Source: an uncultured Prevotella sp.
GTDB lineage: Bacteria > Bacteroidota > Bacteroidia > Bacteroidales > Bacteroidaceae
Assembly: GCA_934254985.1 (NCBI GenBank)
Contig: CAKQMS010000010.1
Location: 1 to 64,000 of the forward strand
DNA length: 64,000 bases
Reading direction: 5' to 3'
The translations under genes and the position numbers were made by a program. This document shows positions 54,160 through 63,169 of this stretch, in pieces; positions within the stretch are counted from its first letter, which is position 1, and each line of letters opens with the position of its first letter. The notes under the pieces were generated by a model that searched no databases, was not told the DNA's origin, and saw only the letters and a program-made list of their open reading frames with translations.

Positions 54160-54750
54160 ATGAAACAGAAATTTGATATAATAACATCGTCTTGTTATCC
54201 TCTTCCATTGGAAAACGTAGACACCGACCAAATAATACCTGCACGATTCCTTAAAGCAACTGACAAAAAGGGATTTGGCGACAACTTGTTTCGCGATTGG
54301 CGATACAACAAAGATGGTTCGCTAAAGAAGGATTTCGTGCTCAACGATCCGTCATATTCTGGCGTAATCCTTGTAGCAGGCAAGAACTTCGGTTCTGGTT
54401 CTTCACGCGAACATGCAGCGTGGGCTATAGCTGGATATGGCTTTAGAGTTGTTATCAGCAGTTTCTTTGCAGATATTCATAAGAATAATGAACTCAACAA
54501 CTTCGTGTTGCCAGTAGTGGTTTCAGAACCATTCTTGCAAGAATTGTTTGATTCTATTGCTAAAGACCACGCTACGCAGGTGAAGGTGGATTTACCAAAC
54601 CAGACTGTAACAAACCTTGCAACAGGCAAGAGTGAGAAGTTTGAGATAAATGCTTACAAGAAGCATTGTTTGATGAATGGTCTTGATGATATAGACTATT
54701 TGATACAGAATAAGGATAAGATAGAAGCATGGGAACAGCAGAACAAGTAA
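54160..54750 (+). CDS. leuD: 3-isopropylmalate dehydratase small subunit
   Basis: A 196-residue small subunit of the LeuCD dehydratase. LENVDTDQIIPARFL near the start and GKNFGSGSSREHAAWAIAGYGFRVVISSFFADI are diagnostic of the aconitase swivel domain. Length is normal. Its last 22 bp overlap the start of the CimA-like gene, indicating coupled translation. Confidence 0.96.
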   Translation: MKQKFDIITSSCYPLPLENVDTDQIIPARFLKATDKKGFGDNLFRDWRYNKDGSLKKDFVLNDPSYSGVILVAGKNFGSGSSREHAAWAIAGYGFRVVISSFFADIHKNNELNNFVLPVVVSEPFLQELFDSIAKDHATQVKVDLPNQTVTNLATGKSEKFEINAYKKHCLMNGLDDIDYLIQNKDKIEAWEQQNK

Positions 54751-56300
54751 CTCACGATGGTCTGCGTCATCCTTTCATCGAGATAATGGACAGCACACTC
54801 CGCGATGGTGAACAAACCAGCGGAGTGTCGTTTCTGCCTCACGAGAAGATGATGATTGCCAAGAAGCTTCTCTCTGATGTCAACGTTGACCGTATAGAGG
54901 TAGCCTCTGCAAGAGTATCGGAGGGTGAAAAGGATGCAGTAACCATGATATGCAACTACGCAAAGTCTGTAGGAAAACTCAATAGGGTAGAGGTTTTAGG
55001 CTTCGTAGACGGCAAGTTATCAATAGACTGGATAAAAAGTTGTGGAGGAAGGGTCATTAACCTACTTGCTAAAGGTTCGTTAAAGCATTGTAATCAACAA
55101 CTTCATAAAAGTCCAGAAGAGCATATTCAGGATATACTTCATAGCGTGGAATACGCAACAGAACAAGGTTTCGATGTAAACCTTTATCTTGAGGATTGGA
55201 GCAATGGTATGAAAGATTCTGCGGAATATGTCTACCAGCTACTCGATGTATTAAGCAAGACAGCTATTAAGCGATTTATGTTGCCAGATACTCTTGGCAT
55301 CTTGCATCCGCTTCAATGTGTGGAGTTTATGCGCAAGATGGTGAAAAGGTATCCCGAAGCTCATTTCGATTTCCATGCTCACAACGATTACGACTTGGCG
55401 GTATCAAACTCTTTGGCAGCTGTACTGTCCGGATGCAAGGGATTGCACGTAACGGTTAATGGAATGGGGGAGAGATGCGGTAATGCTCCTTTGGCTAGCG
55501 TACAGGTTATTCTTAAAGATATGTATCATGCCAAGACCAACATCGACGAGAGCCAACTTGTAGAATTGAGCCATTTGGTAGAAGGATATTCAGGTATAGC
55601 AATAGCTCCAAATACTCCTATCGTTGGCGAAAACGTATTTACGCAAGTTGCTGGTGTTCATGCAGATGGAGATAATAAGAACAACCTTTACTGCAACGAC
55701 TTAGTACCAGAAAGATTTGGCAGAAAGCGTGAGTATGCGTTGGGTAAAAATAGCGGTAAAGCTAATATCGCTCGCAACCTTGAAGAGCTTGGTTTGTCGC
55801 TTACACCTGAACAAACAAAGAGAGTTACTAAGCGCATTACAGAACTTGGTGACCGCAAGGAACTCGTTACACAAGACGATTTGCCATATATTGTTTCAGA
55901 CGTATTGAAGCATAGCGCTCCTGAAGACAAGGTGAAGCTCGTAAGCTATATGGTTAGCACAAGCTATGGACTGAAGCCTATAGCCTCTATCAAGGTTGAG
56001 ATAAATGGTAAGGAGTTTGCTGCTGATGCTACAGGCGACGGTCAGTATGATGCTTTTGTAAAGGCTTTGAGAAAGATTTATAAGGAAAAGCTGGACCGTA
56101 CATTCCCTATACTTTCCAACTATACTGTCTCTATCCCGCCAGGTGGTCGCACAGACGCTCTCGTACAAACTATCATCACTTGGCAATATGACAACAAGGT
56201 GATTCGCACACGCGGTCTTGATGCCGACCAGACTGAAGCAGCCATTAAGGCTACATTCAAAATGCTCAACCTCTTTGAGGACGAGAACTATAAGGCATAA
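54729..56300 (+). CDS. cimA: Citramalate/2-isopropylmalate synthase-family enzyme
   Basis: A 523-residue HMGL-like condensing enzyme, clearly paralogous to LeuA. MDSTLRDGEQTSGVSF, FHAHNDYDLAVSNSL, VNGMGERCGNAPLASV and a C-terminal LeuA-type regulatory domain (~410-515) are seen. Placement between leuD and leuB, in addition to a full leuA, suggests (R)-citramalate synthase, making 2-ketobutyrate for isoleucine from pyruvate and acetyl-CoA with LeuCD and LeuB. Substrate choice cannot be proved from motifs. The ATG at 54729 overlaps leuD by 22 bp. Confidence 0.75.
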   Translation: MGTAEQVTHDGLRHPFIEIMDSTLRDGEQTSGVSFLPHEKMMIAKKLLSDVNVDRIEVASARVSEGEKDAVTMICNYAKSVGKLNRVEVLGFVDGKLSIDWIKSCGGRVINLLAKGSLKHCNQQLHKSPEEHIQDILHSVEYATEQGFDVNLYLEDWSNGMKDSAEYVYQLLDVLSKTAIKRFMLPDTLGILHPLQCVEFMRKMVKRYPEAHFDFHAHNDYDLAVSNSLAAVLSGCKGLHVTVNGMGERCGNAPLASVQVILKDMYHAKTNIDESQLVELSHLVEGYSGIAIAPNTPIVGENVFTQVAGVHADGDNKNNLYCNDLVPERFGRKREYALGKNSGKANIARNLEELGLSLTPEQTKRVTKRITELGDRKELVTQDDLPYIVSDVLKHSAPEDKVKLVSYMVSTSYGLKPIASIKVEINGKEFAADATGDGQYDAFVKALRKIYKEKLDRTFPILSNYTVSIPPGGRTDALVQTIITWQYDNKVIRTRGLDADQTEAAIKATFKMLNLFEDENYKA

Positions 56301-56386
56301 GATACTGAAACGAGAAAGGAGAAATGGAACGAGAAAGAAAGCTCCATAAAAATAATAGAATATAAACAAATAAACATTTTAAGAAT

Positions 56387-57448
56387 ATGAAACTTAATAT
56401 AGCTGTTCTTGCTGGCGACGGTATAGGACCAGAGATTATGAAGCAGGGTGTGGCTGTTATGGATGCCATAGCAAAGAAGTTTAATCACGAATTTACATAC
56501 AATGAGGCTCTTTGTGGTGCTCATGCTATTGATGCTGTGGGCGATCCATTCCCTGAGGATACATACAAAACTTGTATGGATGCTGATGCAGTATTGTTTG
56601 CAGCTGTTGGCGACCCTCGTTTCGACAACGACCCAACTGCAAAGGTAAGACCAGAGCAGGGATTGTTGGCTATGAGAAAGAAACTCGGACTATTTGCAAA
56701 CTTGCGTCCTGTAGCAACTTTCGATTGCTTGCTTCACAAGAGTCCTTTGAAAGATGAATTGCTGAAAGGTGCTGATTTCATTGTTATCCGTGAGCTTACA
56801 GGTGGTATGTATTTCGGAGAGAAATATCAAGATAACGATAAGGCTTATGATACAGATATTTATTATCGTCATGAAATAGAGCGAATATTGAAGGTAGCAT
56901 TTGAATTTGCTCAGAAGCGCAATAAGCATCTTACCGTGGTAGACAAAGCTAACGTCTTGGCAAGTAGCCGTTTATGGCGCCAAATAGCAAAAGAAATGGA
57001 GCCACAATATCCTGATGTAAATACCGACTATATGTTTATCGATAATGCATCAATGCGTGTGCTCACAGAGCCTACATTCTTTGATGTTATCGTAACAGAA
57101 AATACATTTGGAGATATTCTTACCGACGAAACTTCATGTATTACAGGTTCTATGGGATTGCAACCATCGGCTTCGCTTGGCGAGCATACACCTTTGTTTG
57201 AGCCTGTACATGGTAGTTGGCCACAGGCAGCTGGTAAAAACCTTGCAAATCCTGTAGCACAGATTTTGTCGGCAGCTATGTTGCTCGAGCATTTCGGTCT
57301 TAATGCAGAGGGCAGCTTGATACGTGAAGCTGTAAATGCAAGTTTGGATGCAAACGTCAGAACTCCTGAGATTCAGGTAGAAGGTGGCAAGGCATATGGC
57401 ACAACAGAAGTTGGTGCATGGATCGTCGACTATATAAACAAGAAATAG
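56387..57448 (+). CDS. leuB: 3-isopropylmalate dehydrogenase
   Basis: A 353-residue NAD-dependent oxidative decarboxylase making 2-ketoisocaproate from 3-isopropylmalate, and by analogy 2-ketobutyrate from methylmalate. [18 protein letters not shown] at the start, [12 protein letters not shown] and [27 protein letters not shown] are typical. It closes the leu operon, 86 bp after the CimA-like gene; that gap is A-rich and contains no clear promoter. Confidence 0.95.
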   Translation: MKLNIAVLAGDGIGPEIMKQGVAVMDAIAKKFNHEFTYNEALCGAHAIDAVGDPFPEDTYKTCMDADAVLFAAVGDPRFDNDPTAKVRPEQGLLAMRKKLGLFANLRPVATFDCLLHKSPLKDELLKGADFIVIRELTGGMYFGEKYQDNDKAYDTDIYYRHEIERILKVAFEFAQKRNKHLTVVDKANVLASSRLWRQIAKEMEPQYPDVNTDYMFIDNASMRVLTEPTFFDVIVTENTFGDILTDETSCITGSMGLQPSASLGEHTPLFEPVHGSWPQAAGKNLANPVAQILSAAMLLEHFGLNAEGSLIREAVNASLDANVRTPEIQVEGGKAYGTTEVGAWIVDYINKK

Positions 57449-57894
57449 TTTTTTAATCTATATTATTGGTAGAATTCCGTTTGGTATTAATTATCATTCG
57501 GAATTCATTTTTTGTTTCTTACTTTATTCAGACAAATTGATTCTGTACGATTGTTTAATAAAGGAAGAATCTGTGTATAGAAAAGCATATAGGTTAGTGA
57601 AATAATGTATGTAGATTTAGCTATTTATCATAACTGCCATTATATTTAAATATAACTATAAGCTTATTATTAGTTAAAATAATTAATTATAGGAATAGAA
57701 TCACCAAATAATTTTGTTTTCTTACAGGTAATAATCTATATATGTTTGAAGGACTATTTTGGTATTTGTAACGGATTTTTCTTGGTAATTGCAAGAACAA
57801 ACTGTATTAGTACAAAATTTGATGTTTATTGTTGTAGTAATAAAATAAGTAGCTTGCAGTCAACAACTTAACAGGCTTGGTTCGTTATTGAAGC
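57449..57894. other. Gene-free AT-rich region after leuB
   Basis: No coding frame of note, RNA gene or promoter was recognised here. The hairpin at 57472-57506 lies at the start; the rest to 57894 is AT-rich. The full convergent gap to 58135 is 687 bp, the longest in the window, and also contains array 3 and a terminator at 58062-58110. A decayed gene is possible, but no frame can be traced. Confidence 0.5.
57472..57506 (+). terminator. Hairpin terminator after leuB
   Basis: GAATTCCG pairs with CGGAATTC, with a partly pairing loop between, followed by ATTTTTTG. It lies 23 bp past the leuB stop. Confidence 0.6.
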
Positions 57895-57998
57895 TATGCT
57901 TCCAGCAATCTATGCTTTCTAGCAAATATATCTATGCTTTCTAGCAAACGTATTTTTGCTTACCATCAAATGTCAATATGATTACTATCAAATATAAT
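57895..57998. repeat. 22-bp-period tandem array 3 (five units)
   Basis: A 16-bp short unit at 57895 is followed by 22-bp units at 57911, 57933, 57955 and 57977. Units 2 and 3 match at 19 of 22 positions and share TATGCTTTCTAGCAAA; units 4 and 5 match unit 2 at about 15 and 17 positions. The core TGCTTTCTAGCA is a near-palindrome. Like the other two arrays it lies between convergent genes (leuB and a hypothetical gene). Confidence 0.75.
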
Positions 57999-58061
57999 TA
58001 AAGAAAATGGTGACTTTATTAAAATTATGACCACATGACATTTATCTATTAAGCCACAAAA

Positions 58062-58110
58062 ATAGCTCACACCAATTACGTATTTATGAATAGTAATTGA
58101 AGTGAGCTAT
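58062..58110. terminator. Hairpin terminator for the 178-aa gene
   Basis: An 18-bp stem with one mismatch (ATAGCTCACACCAATTAC with GTAATTGAAGTGAGCTAT) and a 13-nt loop, 26 bp past the stop of the minus-strand gene. A-rich DNA on the left gives a T tract for that strand. Confidence 0.7.
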
Positions 58111-58135
58111 AATATTCAATACTCGTGAAATATAA

Positions 58136-58672
58136 TTAGTTGATAGCAGTCATGTGATAACCGAGAGACTTAAGTTCTATATACATGCCGTACATATACA
58201 TTTGTCGTAAACAAGAGACAAATAATTCAAAAGCTTCTCGTGTGCCACTTTCAACGCCACTATGTATGAGCATATCGTTAGCACCAGATGCACAATTCAT
58301 AACGAGATTCTGTAGCTTGATTTTATCTTCGCCTTTTAAGCATAAAACCTCATCCATTATATAATCATCCATAGCATCGTAACCTCGTTTATCTCTAAGA
58401 TATACATACAGGTCATCTACTTTAGAATAAACATCCCATTCTAAATCCCAATATTTTGCCAATGCCATACCCGTATACATCATCCATGATAAGGTTGCTA
58501 AAGGATAAGAATTATACTCTTTTACAGCGTCATGGATAAAAGAATTCAGAATGCCAACCATTTTGTCGGCAACATCTGGACATTCTGGCTTATGCATGTC
58601 TATACAATCTCTATCTACCAAATAGCGATCAAGGAAATTACAAAGAGTTGTTTCAAAGTGTACAGTATTCAT
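58136..58672 (-). CDS. Hypothetical protein, 178 residues
   Basis: A soluble-looking helical protein with no signal peptide and no recognised family. It opens MNTVHFETTLCNFLDRYLVDRD and has a central phrase PLATLSWMMYTGMALAKYWDLEWDVYSKVDDLYVYLRDKRGYDAMDDYIMDEVL, rich in aromatic and acidic residues. Similar small helical proteins occur in Bacteroidales without known roles. It is a single-gene unit between two hairpin terminators (58062-58110 and 58717-58750), with AT-rich flanks. Confidence 0.6.
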   Translation of the reverse strand: MNTVHFETTLCNFLDRYLVDRDCIDMHKPECPDVADKMVGILNSFIHDAVKEYNSYPLATLSWMMYTGMALAKYWDLEWDVYSKVDDLYVYLRDKRGYDAMDDYIMDEVLCLKGEDKIKLQNLVMNCASGANDMLIHSGVESGTREAFELFVSCLRQMYMYGMYIELKSLGYHMTAIN

Positions 58673-58716
58673 AATAGATATATATTATAATAGGTGTATC
58701 TTATATTAGAATAATA

Positions 58717-58750
58717 CGAGATGTAAGAAAAATACATTTCTTACATCTCG
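58717..58750. terminator. Hairpin terminator after pyk
   Basis: A perfect 14-bp stem (CGAGATGTAAGAAA) with a 6-nt loop, 33 bp downstream of the pyk stop on the minus strand. Confidence 0.75.
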
Positions 58751-58782
58751 CAACTATTTTGATAATAAATATAACTCGCTGA

Positions 58783-60231
58783 TTATTCGAAGTTTGGCAA
58801 GTGGAACTTATACTTCTTCTCAAACACATCCTTAACGTTGTTTATCTCAAGGAATGTTGTGCCACCGCCTTCACCAAAGCTACCACTAAGATAAGCTATC
58901 TTGTCGTCGAGAGAGATGTATCCTTTCTGACGAAGCATTCTCAATGCCGCATAGAAGACGTATTGAGCAGAAACCAATCCTTTTTCCTTTTGATGTACAG
59001 GAATAACTCCATAGCTAAGGTTTAGCCAACGTTGGGTCTTCTCTTTATAGCATATTGCCAATACAGGATTAGAACCACGGAAAGAAGCCAAAATACGAGC
59101 TGTAAGTCCTGTTTCGCTATCAGTAATAATACCAGCAACATTAATCTTCTGAGTAGCTTCAATTGCAGAATGAGCAAGGAATTCGCGCTGGTCGCATTTG
59201 TCTGACAAAGGAACGATGATGTCGTTTTCACGCATCTTGTCACGTTCTGCCTGTTCTGCAATAGCAGCCATTGTCTTAACCGCCTCTACAGGATATTTAC
59301 CTGTTGCAGTTTCACCACTAAGCATCAAAGCATCAGTACGATAATAGATAGCGTTAGCAATATCTGTTACTTCAGCACGTGTAGGACGAGGATTATTTAT
59401 CATTGTATGAAGCATCTGAGTTGCCACGATTACAGGCTTGTGCTTCTGTATACATTTCTTAATTATAGTTCTCTGAATTCCTGGGATTCTCTCAATAGGA
59501 ACTTCAATACCAAGGTCGCCACGAGCAATCATAATACCATATGAGGCATCAATAATCTCGTCGATATTGTCAACACCTTCTTGGTTTTCAATCTTTGAAA
59601 TAATCTTTATGTCGCTATTGCGAGCATCAAGAATATCTTGAACAGCCTTTACGTCGGCAGCATTGCGCACGAATGAATGAGCAATAAAATCAATATCTTC
59701 GTCAATAGCGAGATTGATGTTCGCCCTATCCTTTTCTGTTACAGCTGGTAAATCGATATGAACTCCAGGAACATTAACACTCTTGCGAGCGCCAAGAACA
59801 CCATCATTCATAACTTCAGCAACAAGCATAGGACCTGTATTTTCAACAACGTGCATACACAAAGCACCATCGTCGAAAAGAATGTCGTCACCAACAGAAA
59901 CATCCTTGGTGATATCGTCGTATGAAACATTAATAATATCGTGGGTTGTATCCATACCTGGTCGACCGAAAATCTTTACCACGTCGCCAGTCTTATATTG
60001 GATAGGAGACTCTACGTTGGTAGTTCGGATTTCTGGACCCTTGGTATCGATAAGCAAGGCTATATGTGGAGAAACGCTTCTGGTGTTGTTGATAATAGCT
60101 CTAATGCCATCAGGAGTAGCATGAGCAGTATTCATTCTAACAACATTCATTCCTGCAAAAAACAATTTCTTGAGGAACTCCACTTCACATCTTCTGTCGC
60201 TTATCGAGCATACAATCTTTGTTTGTTTCAT
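58783..60231 (-). CDS. pyk: Pyruvate kinase
   Basis: A 482-residue glycolytic enzyme transferring phosphate from phosphoenolpyruvate to ADP. TKIVCSISDRR and GMNVVRMNTAH open the protein; IDTKGPEIRT, the catalytic Lys in KIISKIENQEGVDNIDEII, MIARGDLGIEVP and ATQMLHTMINNPRPTRAEVTDIANAI are all present. The C-terminal regulatory domain is complete. A -7 box (CAAAGTTA on the plus strand, 60275-60282) lies upstream, divergent from the sigma factor promoter. Confidence 0.96.
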   Translation of the reverse strand: MKQTKIVCSISDRRCEVEFLKKLFFAGMNVVRMNTAHATPDGIRAIINNTRSVSPHIALLIDTKGPEIRTTNVESPIQYKTGDVVKIFGRPGMDTTHDIINVSYDDITKDVSVGDDILFDDGALCMHVVENTGPMLVAEVMNDGVLGARKSVNVPGVHIDLPAVTEKDRANINLAIDEDIDFIAHSFVRNAADVKAVQDILDARNSDIKIISKIENQEGVDNIDEIIDASYGIMIARGDLGIEVPIERIPGIQRTIIKKCIQKHKPVIVATQMLHTMINNPRPTRAEVTDIANAIYYRTDALMLSGETATGKYPVEAVKTMAAIAEQAERDKMRENDIIVPLSDKCDQREFLAHSAIEATQKINVAGIITDSETGLTARILASFRGSNPVLAICYKEKTQRWLNLSYGVIPVHQKEKGLVSAQYVFYAALRMLRQKGYISLDDKIAYLSGSFGEGGGTTFLEINNVKDVFEKKYKFHLPNFE

Positions 60232-60274
60232 ATAAACTACCTATTAACTTATTAAAGAAATACAAAATCTCTTG

Positions 60275-60282
60275 CAAAGTTA
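60275..60282 (-). promoter_or_regulatory. -7 box for pyk
   Basis: Reads TAACTTTG on the minus strand, 43 bp before the pyk ATG. No clear -33 TTTG at 19-20 bp. Confidence 0.5.
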
Positions 60283-60357
60283 ATGCAAAAAATCGAGAAA
60301 TAGCATGAAATGAGCAAAAATATACTTGGCAATATCAAAGATATCACGATTTTTTTG

Positions 60358-60365
60358 TAACTTTG
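60358..60365 (+). promoter_or_regulatory. -7 box for the sigma factor gene
   Basis: TAACTTTG followed by C, 49 bp before the ATG at 60415. A -33 TTTG is not evident. Confidence 0.5.
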
Positions 60366-60414
60366 CAGTCCAAATTAAATTAGGTATATTAGATAAACAT
60401 ATTTTTAGGTTAAC

Positions 60415-61287
60415 ATGAGACAATTAAAAATTCAGAAGAGTATTACGAACCGTTCGAGCGAAGCATTAGATAAATACTTGGTAGAGATTGGTCGTGTGCC
60501 CATGATTTCTGTAGATGAAGAAATTGAACTTGCACAAGCCATCAGAAAAGGCGGACGTGAGGGCGAACGTGCCAAAGACAAATTGGTGAAGTCGAACTTG
60601 CGATTTGTTGTTTCTGTAGCAAAGCAGTATCAGCACCAAGGATTGTCTCTTACCGACTTGATTGATGAAGGCAACATCGGACTTGTAAAGGCAGCAGAGA
60701 AATTTGACGAGACTCGTGGTTTTAAATTTATCTCTTATGCTGTATGGTGGATTCGTCAAAGCATTCTTCAGGCTATTGCCGAGCAAAGCCGTATCGTTAG
60801 ATTGCCATTGAATCAGGTTGGCGCTTTGAGCAAAATCAACAACGAGATATCTAAGTTTGAGCAAGAAAACCAACGTAGACCTTCAGTTACTGAGTTGTCG
60901 CGCATAACAAATATGGAAGAAGCCAAGATTGATCAGACTATCAAGGCTGACAACCACCATATGAGTATTGACGCACCTTTTGCCGATGGTGAAGACAACA
61001 GTATGGCAGACGTATTGGCTTCTGGCGACGACAGCAGAACAGACCGTCATGTAGACTTTGAATCAATGTCACAGGAACTTGACAACGTGTTGAAAAGCGT
61101 GTTGAAAGATCGTGAGATAACCATCGTTAGAGAATGTTTCGGTATTGGTTGCCACGAGAAAGGTCTTGAGGAGATTGGTGATCAGCTTGGTCTGACACGT
61201 GAGCGTGTGAGACAGATTCGCGAAAAGAGTATCATCAAGCTACGCGAAAGTGGACATTCCAAGATATTGATGAAATACTTAGGATAA
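60415..61287 (+). CDS. rpoD: Primary RNA polymerase sigma factor (sigma-ABfr type)
   Basis: A 290-residue sigma-70 protein lacking region 1.1 and the non-conserved insert, as in the Bacteroidota primary sigma factor. Region 1.2 starts near LDKYLVEIGRVPMISVDEE; region 2 has NLRFVVSVAKQYQHQGLSLTDLIDEGNIGL and FISYAVWWIRQSILQAI; region 4 has LEEIGDQLGLTRERVRQIREKSIIKLR. It would direct the TTTG/TAnnTTTG promoters seen across the window. Single gene, divergent from pyk. Confidence 0.93.
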   Translation: MRQLKIQKSITNRSSEALDKYLVEIGRVPMISVDEEIELAQAIRKGGREGERAKDKLVKSNLRFVVSVAKQYQHQGLSLTDLIDEGNIGLVKAAEKFDETRGFKFISYAVWWIRQSILQAIAEQSRIVRLPLNQVGALSKINNEISKFEQENQRRPSVTELSRITNMEEAKIDQTIKADNHHMSIDAPFADGEDNSMADVLASGDDSRTDRHVDFESMSQELDNVLKSVLKDREITIVRECFGIGCHEKGLEEIGDQLGLTRERVRQIREKSIIKLRESGHSKILMKYLG

Positions 61288-61356
61288 GCCATTGGAAGCT
61301 TGGATGACCCTCTCTAATCCTACATCCATCTGATATTACATTTATAATAAATAAAT

Positions 61357-63051
61357 ATGGATTGGTTAATTAATCTTTTTACTACTACCGATTCGGTAGC
61401 GCACATCGCCCTACTCTACTCGGTTGTAATTGCCATCGGCGTTTACCTCGGCAAAATCAAAATCGGAGGTATCTCGCTTGGTGTTACGTTTGTGCTTTTT
61501 GCAGGCATCGTAGCAGGACACTTTGGGTTTACAGGCCCTACCAATATCCTGACATTCGTTCAGGACTTTGGACTTATCCTCTTCGTGTTCTGCATCGGTC
61601 TTCAGGTAGGACCAGGCTTCTTTGAGAGCTTTAAGAAAGGCGGAGTAACCCTAAACCTGCTTTCTACAGCTCTTATCATGCTCAACATTGGCGTGATGTT
61701 TGCCTGCTACTATCTCTTCTTTGACACTTCGGATCCAAAGAATCTGCCTATGATGGTTGGTACTTTGTATGGTGCCGTTACCAACACCCCAGGTCTTGGT
61801 GCAGCCAACGAAGCTCTTACATCTATATTCACAAATGGCAACGTGCCACAGATTGCTTCTGGATACGCTTGTGCCTACCCTCTTGGTGTACTTGGTATCA
61901 TCGGAGCAACCATAGCTGTAAAGTACATCTGCCGAGTAAATCTTGAGAGTGAAGAAGAGGAACTTGAAGAAGCAGAGGCTGAGAACCCACACACAAAGGC
62001 TCACAGCATGCGCTTGAAAGTTGCCAACTCTTATATCGCAGGTAGAACTCTTGGAGAAATCTCTATATTCTTGAATCGTGATATCGTTTGTACACGTCTG
62101 TTGCATGAAGGCAATGTTACTACACCTATGCGCGACACCATTCTTAACATGAATGATGAGGTTTTGGTAGTATGTGCAGAGGCTGACGCAGAAGCTATTA
62201 AAGCTTTCATCGGTCCTGAGCAAGAGACTGAATGGACAGAACAGGATGAGAAGCAACCTATGGTAAGCCGTCGTATTATCGTTACCAACCCTTCTATCAA
62301 TGGTAAGACACTCGGCAAGATGCACTTCTCAAGCGTTTATGGTGTCAACGTTACTCGTATCACCCGTCAGGGTATGGACCTCTTTGCAAGCCGCGACCAC
62401 CATTTCCATTATGGAGATAAGATCATGGTTGTTGGTCCTGAGGACAACGTAAATCGCGTTGCTGAACTCATGGGTAACTCTGTGAAGCGTCTTGATGCTC
62501 CAAATATCGCAACTATCTTCATTGGTATCCTCGTAGGTATCATCTTTGGAAGCATTCCTGTTGCAGTTCCAGGCATGCCAGTGCCTATGAAGCTTGGTAT
62601 CGCTGGTGGTCCTCTGATCATTGCAATCTTGGTAGGTCGTTTCGGCTATCGCATGAAGCTCGTTACCTATACCACGACATCAGCCAACATGATGCTTCGC
62701 GAGATTGGTCTTGTGTTGTTCTTGGCGAGTGTGGGAATCAAGGCAGGTGCAAACTTTATGGAGACTGTAGTACAGGGTGATGGTTTGAAATATGTGTATA
62801 CTGGTTTCTTGATAACTATAATCCCTATCCTTATCATCGGAACTATTGCACGCCTGAAGTTCAAATTCAACTACTTCACCATCATGGGTATGCTTGCAGG
62901 TACATGTACAGACCCTCCAGCATTGGCATACGCTAACTCTATTTGTTCGAAGGAAGCTCCAGCAATTGGATATTCTACAGTTTATCCATTGAGTATGTTC
63001 CTCAGAATATTCACAGCACAGATTATAGTTCTGTTCTGTTGCGGAATGTAA
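61357..63051 (+). CDS. AspT/YidE/YbjL-family transporter
   Basis: A 564-residue inner-membrane protein with two membrane halves (~10-190 and ~385-564, AspT/YidE/YbjL duplication) around two TrkA-C (RCK-C) domains (~210-290 and ~300-375). Repeats of the pattern [20 protein letters not shown] and [18 protein letters not shown] mark the two halves. Known relatives include the aspartate:alanine exchanger AspT; the substrate here is unknown. It lies 69 bp after the sigma factor gene and ends at a strong terminator (63084-63124). Confidence 0.88.
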   Translation: MDWLINLFTTTDSVAHIALLYSVVIAIGVYLGKIKIGGISLGVTFVLFAGIVAGHFGFTGPTNILTFVQDFGLILFVFCIGLQVGPGFFESFKKGGVTLNLLSTALIMLNIGVMFACYYLFFDTSDPKNLPMMVGTLYGAVTNTPGLGAANEALTSIFTNGNVPQIASGYACAYPLGVLGIIGATIAVKYICRVNLESEEEELEEAEAENPHTKAHSMRLKVANSYIAGRTLGEISIFLNRDIVCTRLLHEGNVTTPMRDTILNMNDEVLVVCAEADAEAIKAFIGPEQETEWTEQDEKQPMVSRRIIVTNPSINGKTLGKMHFSSVYGVNVTRITRQGMDLFASRDHHFHYGDKIMVVGPEDNVNRVAELMGNSVKRLDAPNIATIFIGILVGIIFGSIPVAVPGMPVPMKLGIAGGPLIIAILVGRFGYRMKLVTYTTTSANMMLREIGLVLFLASVGIKAGANFMETVVQGDGLKYVYTGFLITIIPILIIGTIARLKFKFNYFTIMGMLAGTCTDPPALAYANSICSKEAPAIGYSTVYPLSMFLRIFTAQIIVLFCCGM

Positions 63052-63083
63052 TAGTATAGATATTCAAACATCTATAAAATAAC

Positions 63084-63124
63084 AAAAGCAGGAAGAAAAC
63101 GAAATTGTTTCTTCCTGCTTTTTT
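63084..63124. terminator. Hairpin terminator after the AspT-type gene
   Basis: A perfect 15-bp stem (AAAAGCAGGAAGAAA) with a 9-nt loop and a T run. It lies between convergent genes. Confidence 0.8.
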
Positions 63125-63169
63125 CGTATCAACTCAGTCTATTTAGGAAACGATATGTTTGCTCATTTC

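Noticed and set aside
54729..56300. Duplicate leuA with the same role
   Set aside because: The sequence is well diverged from the leuA product and sits between leuD and leuB, and the leader peptide has Ile as well as Leu codons, so a citramalate role is more likely, although unproved.
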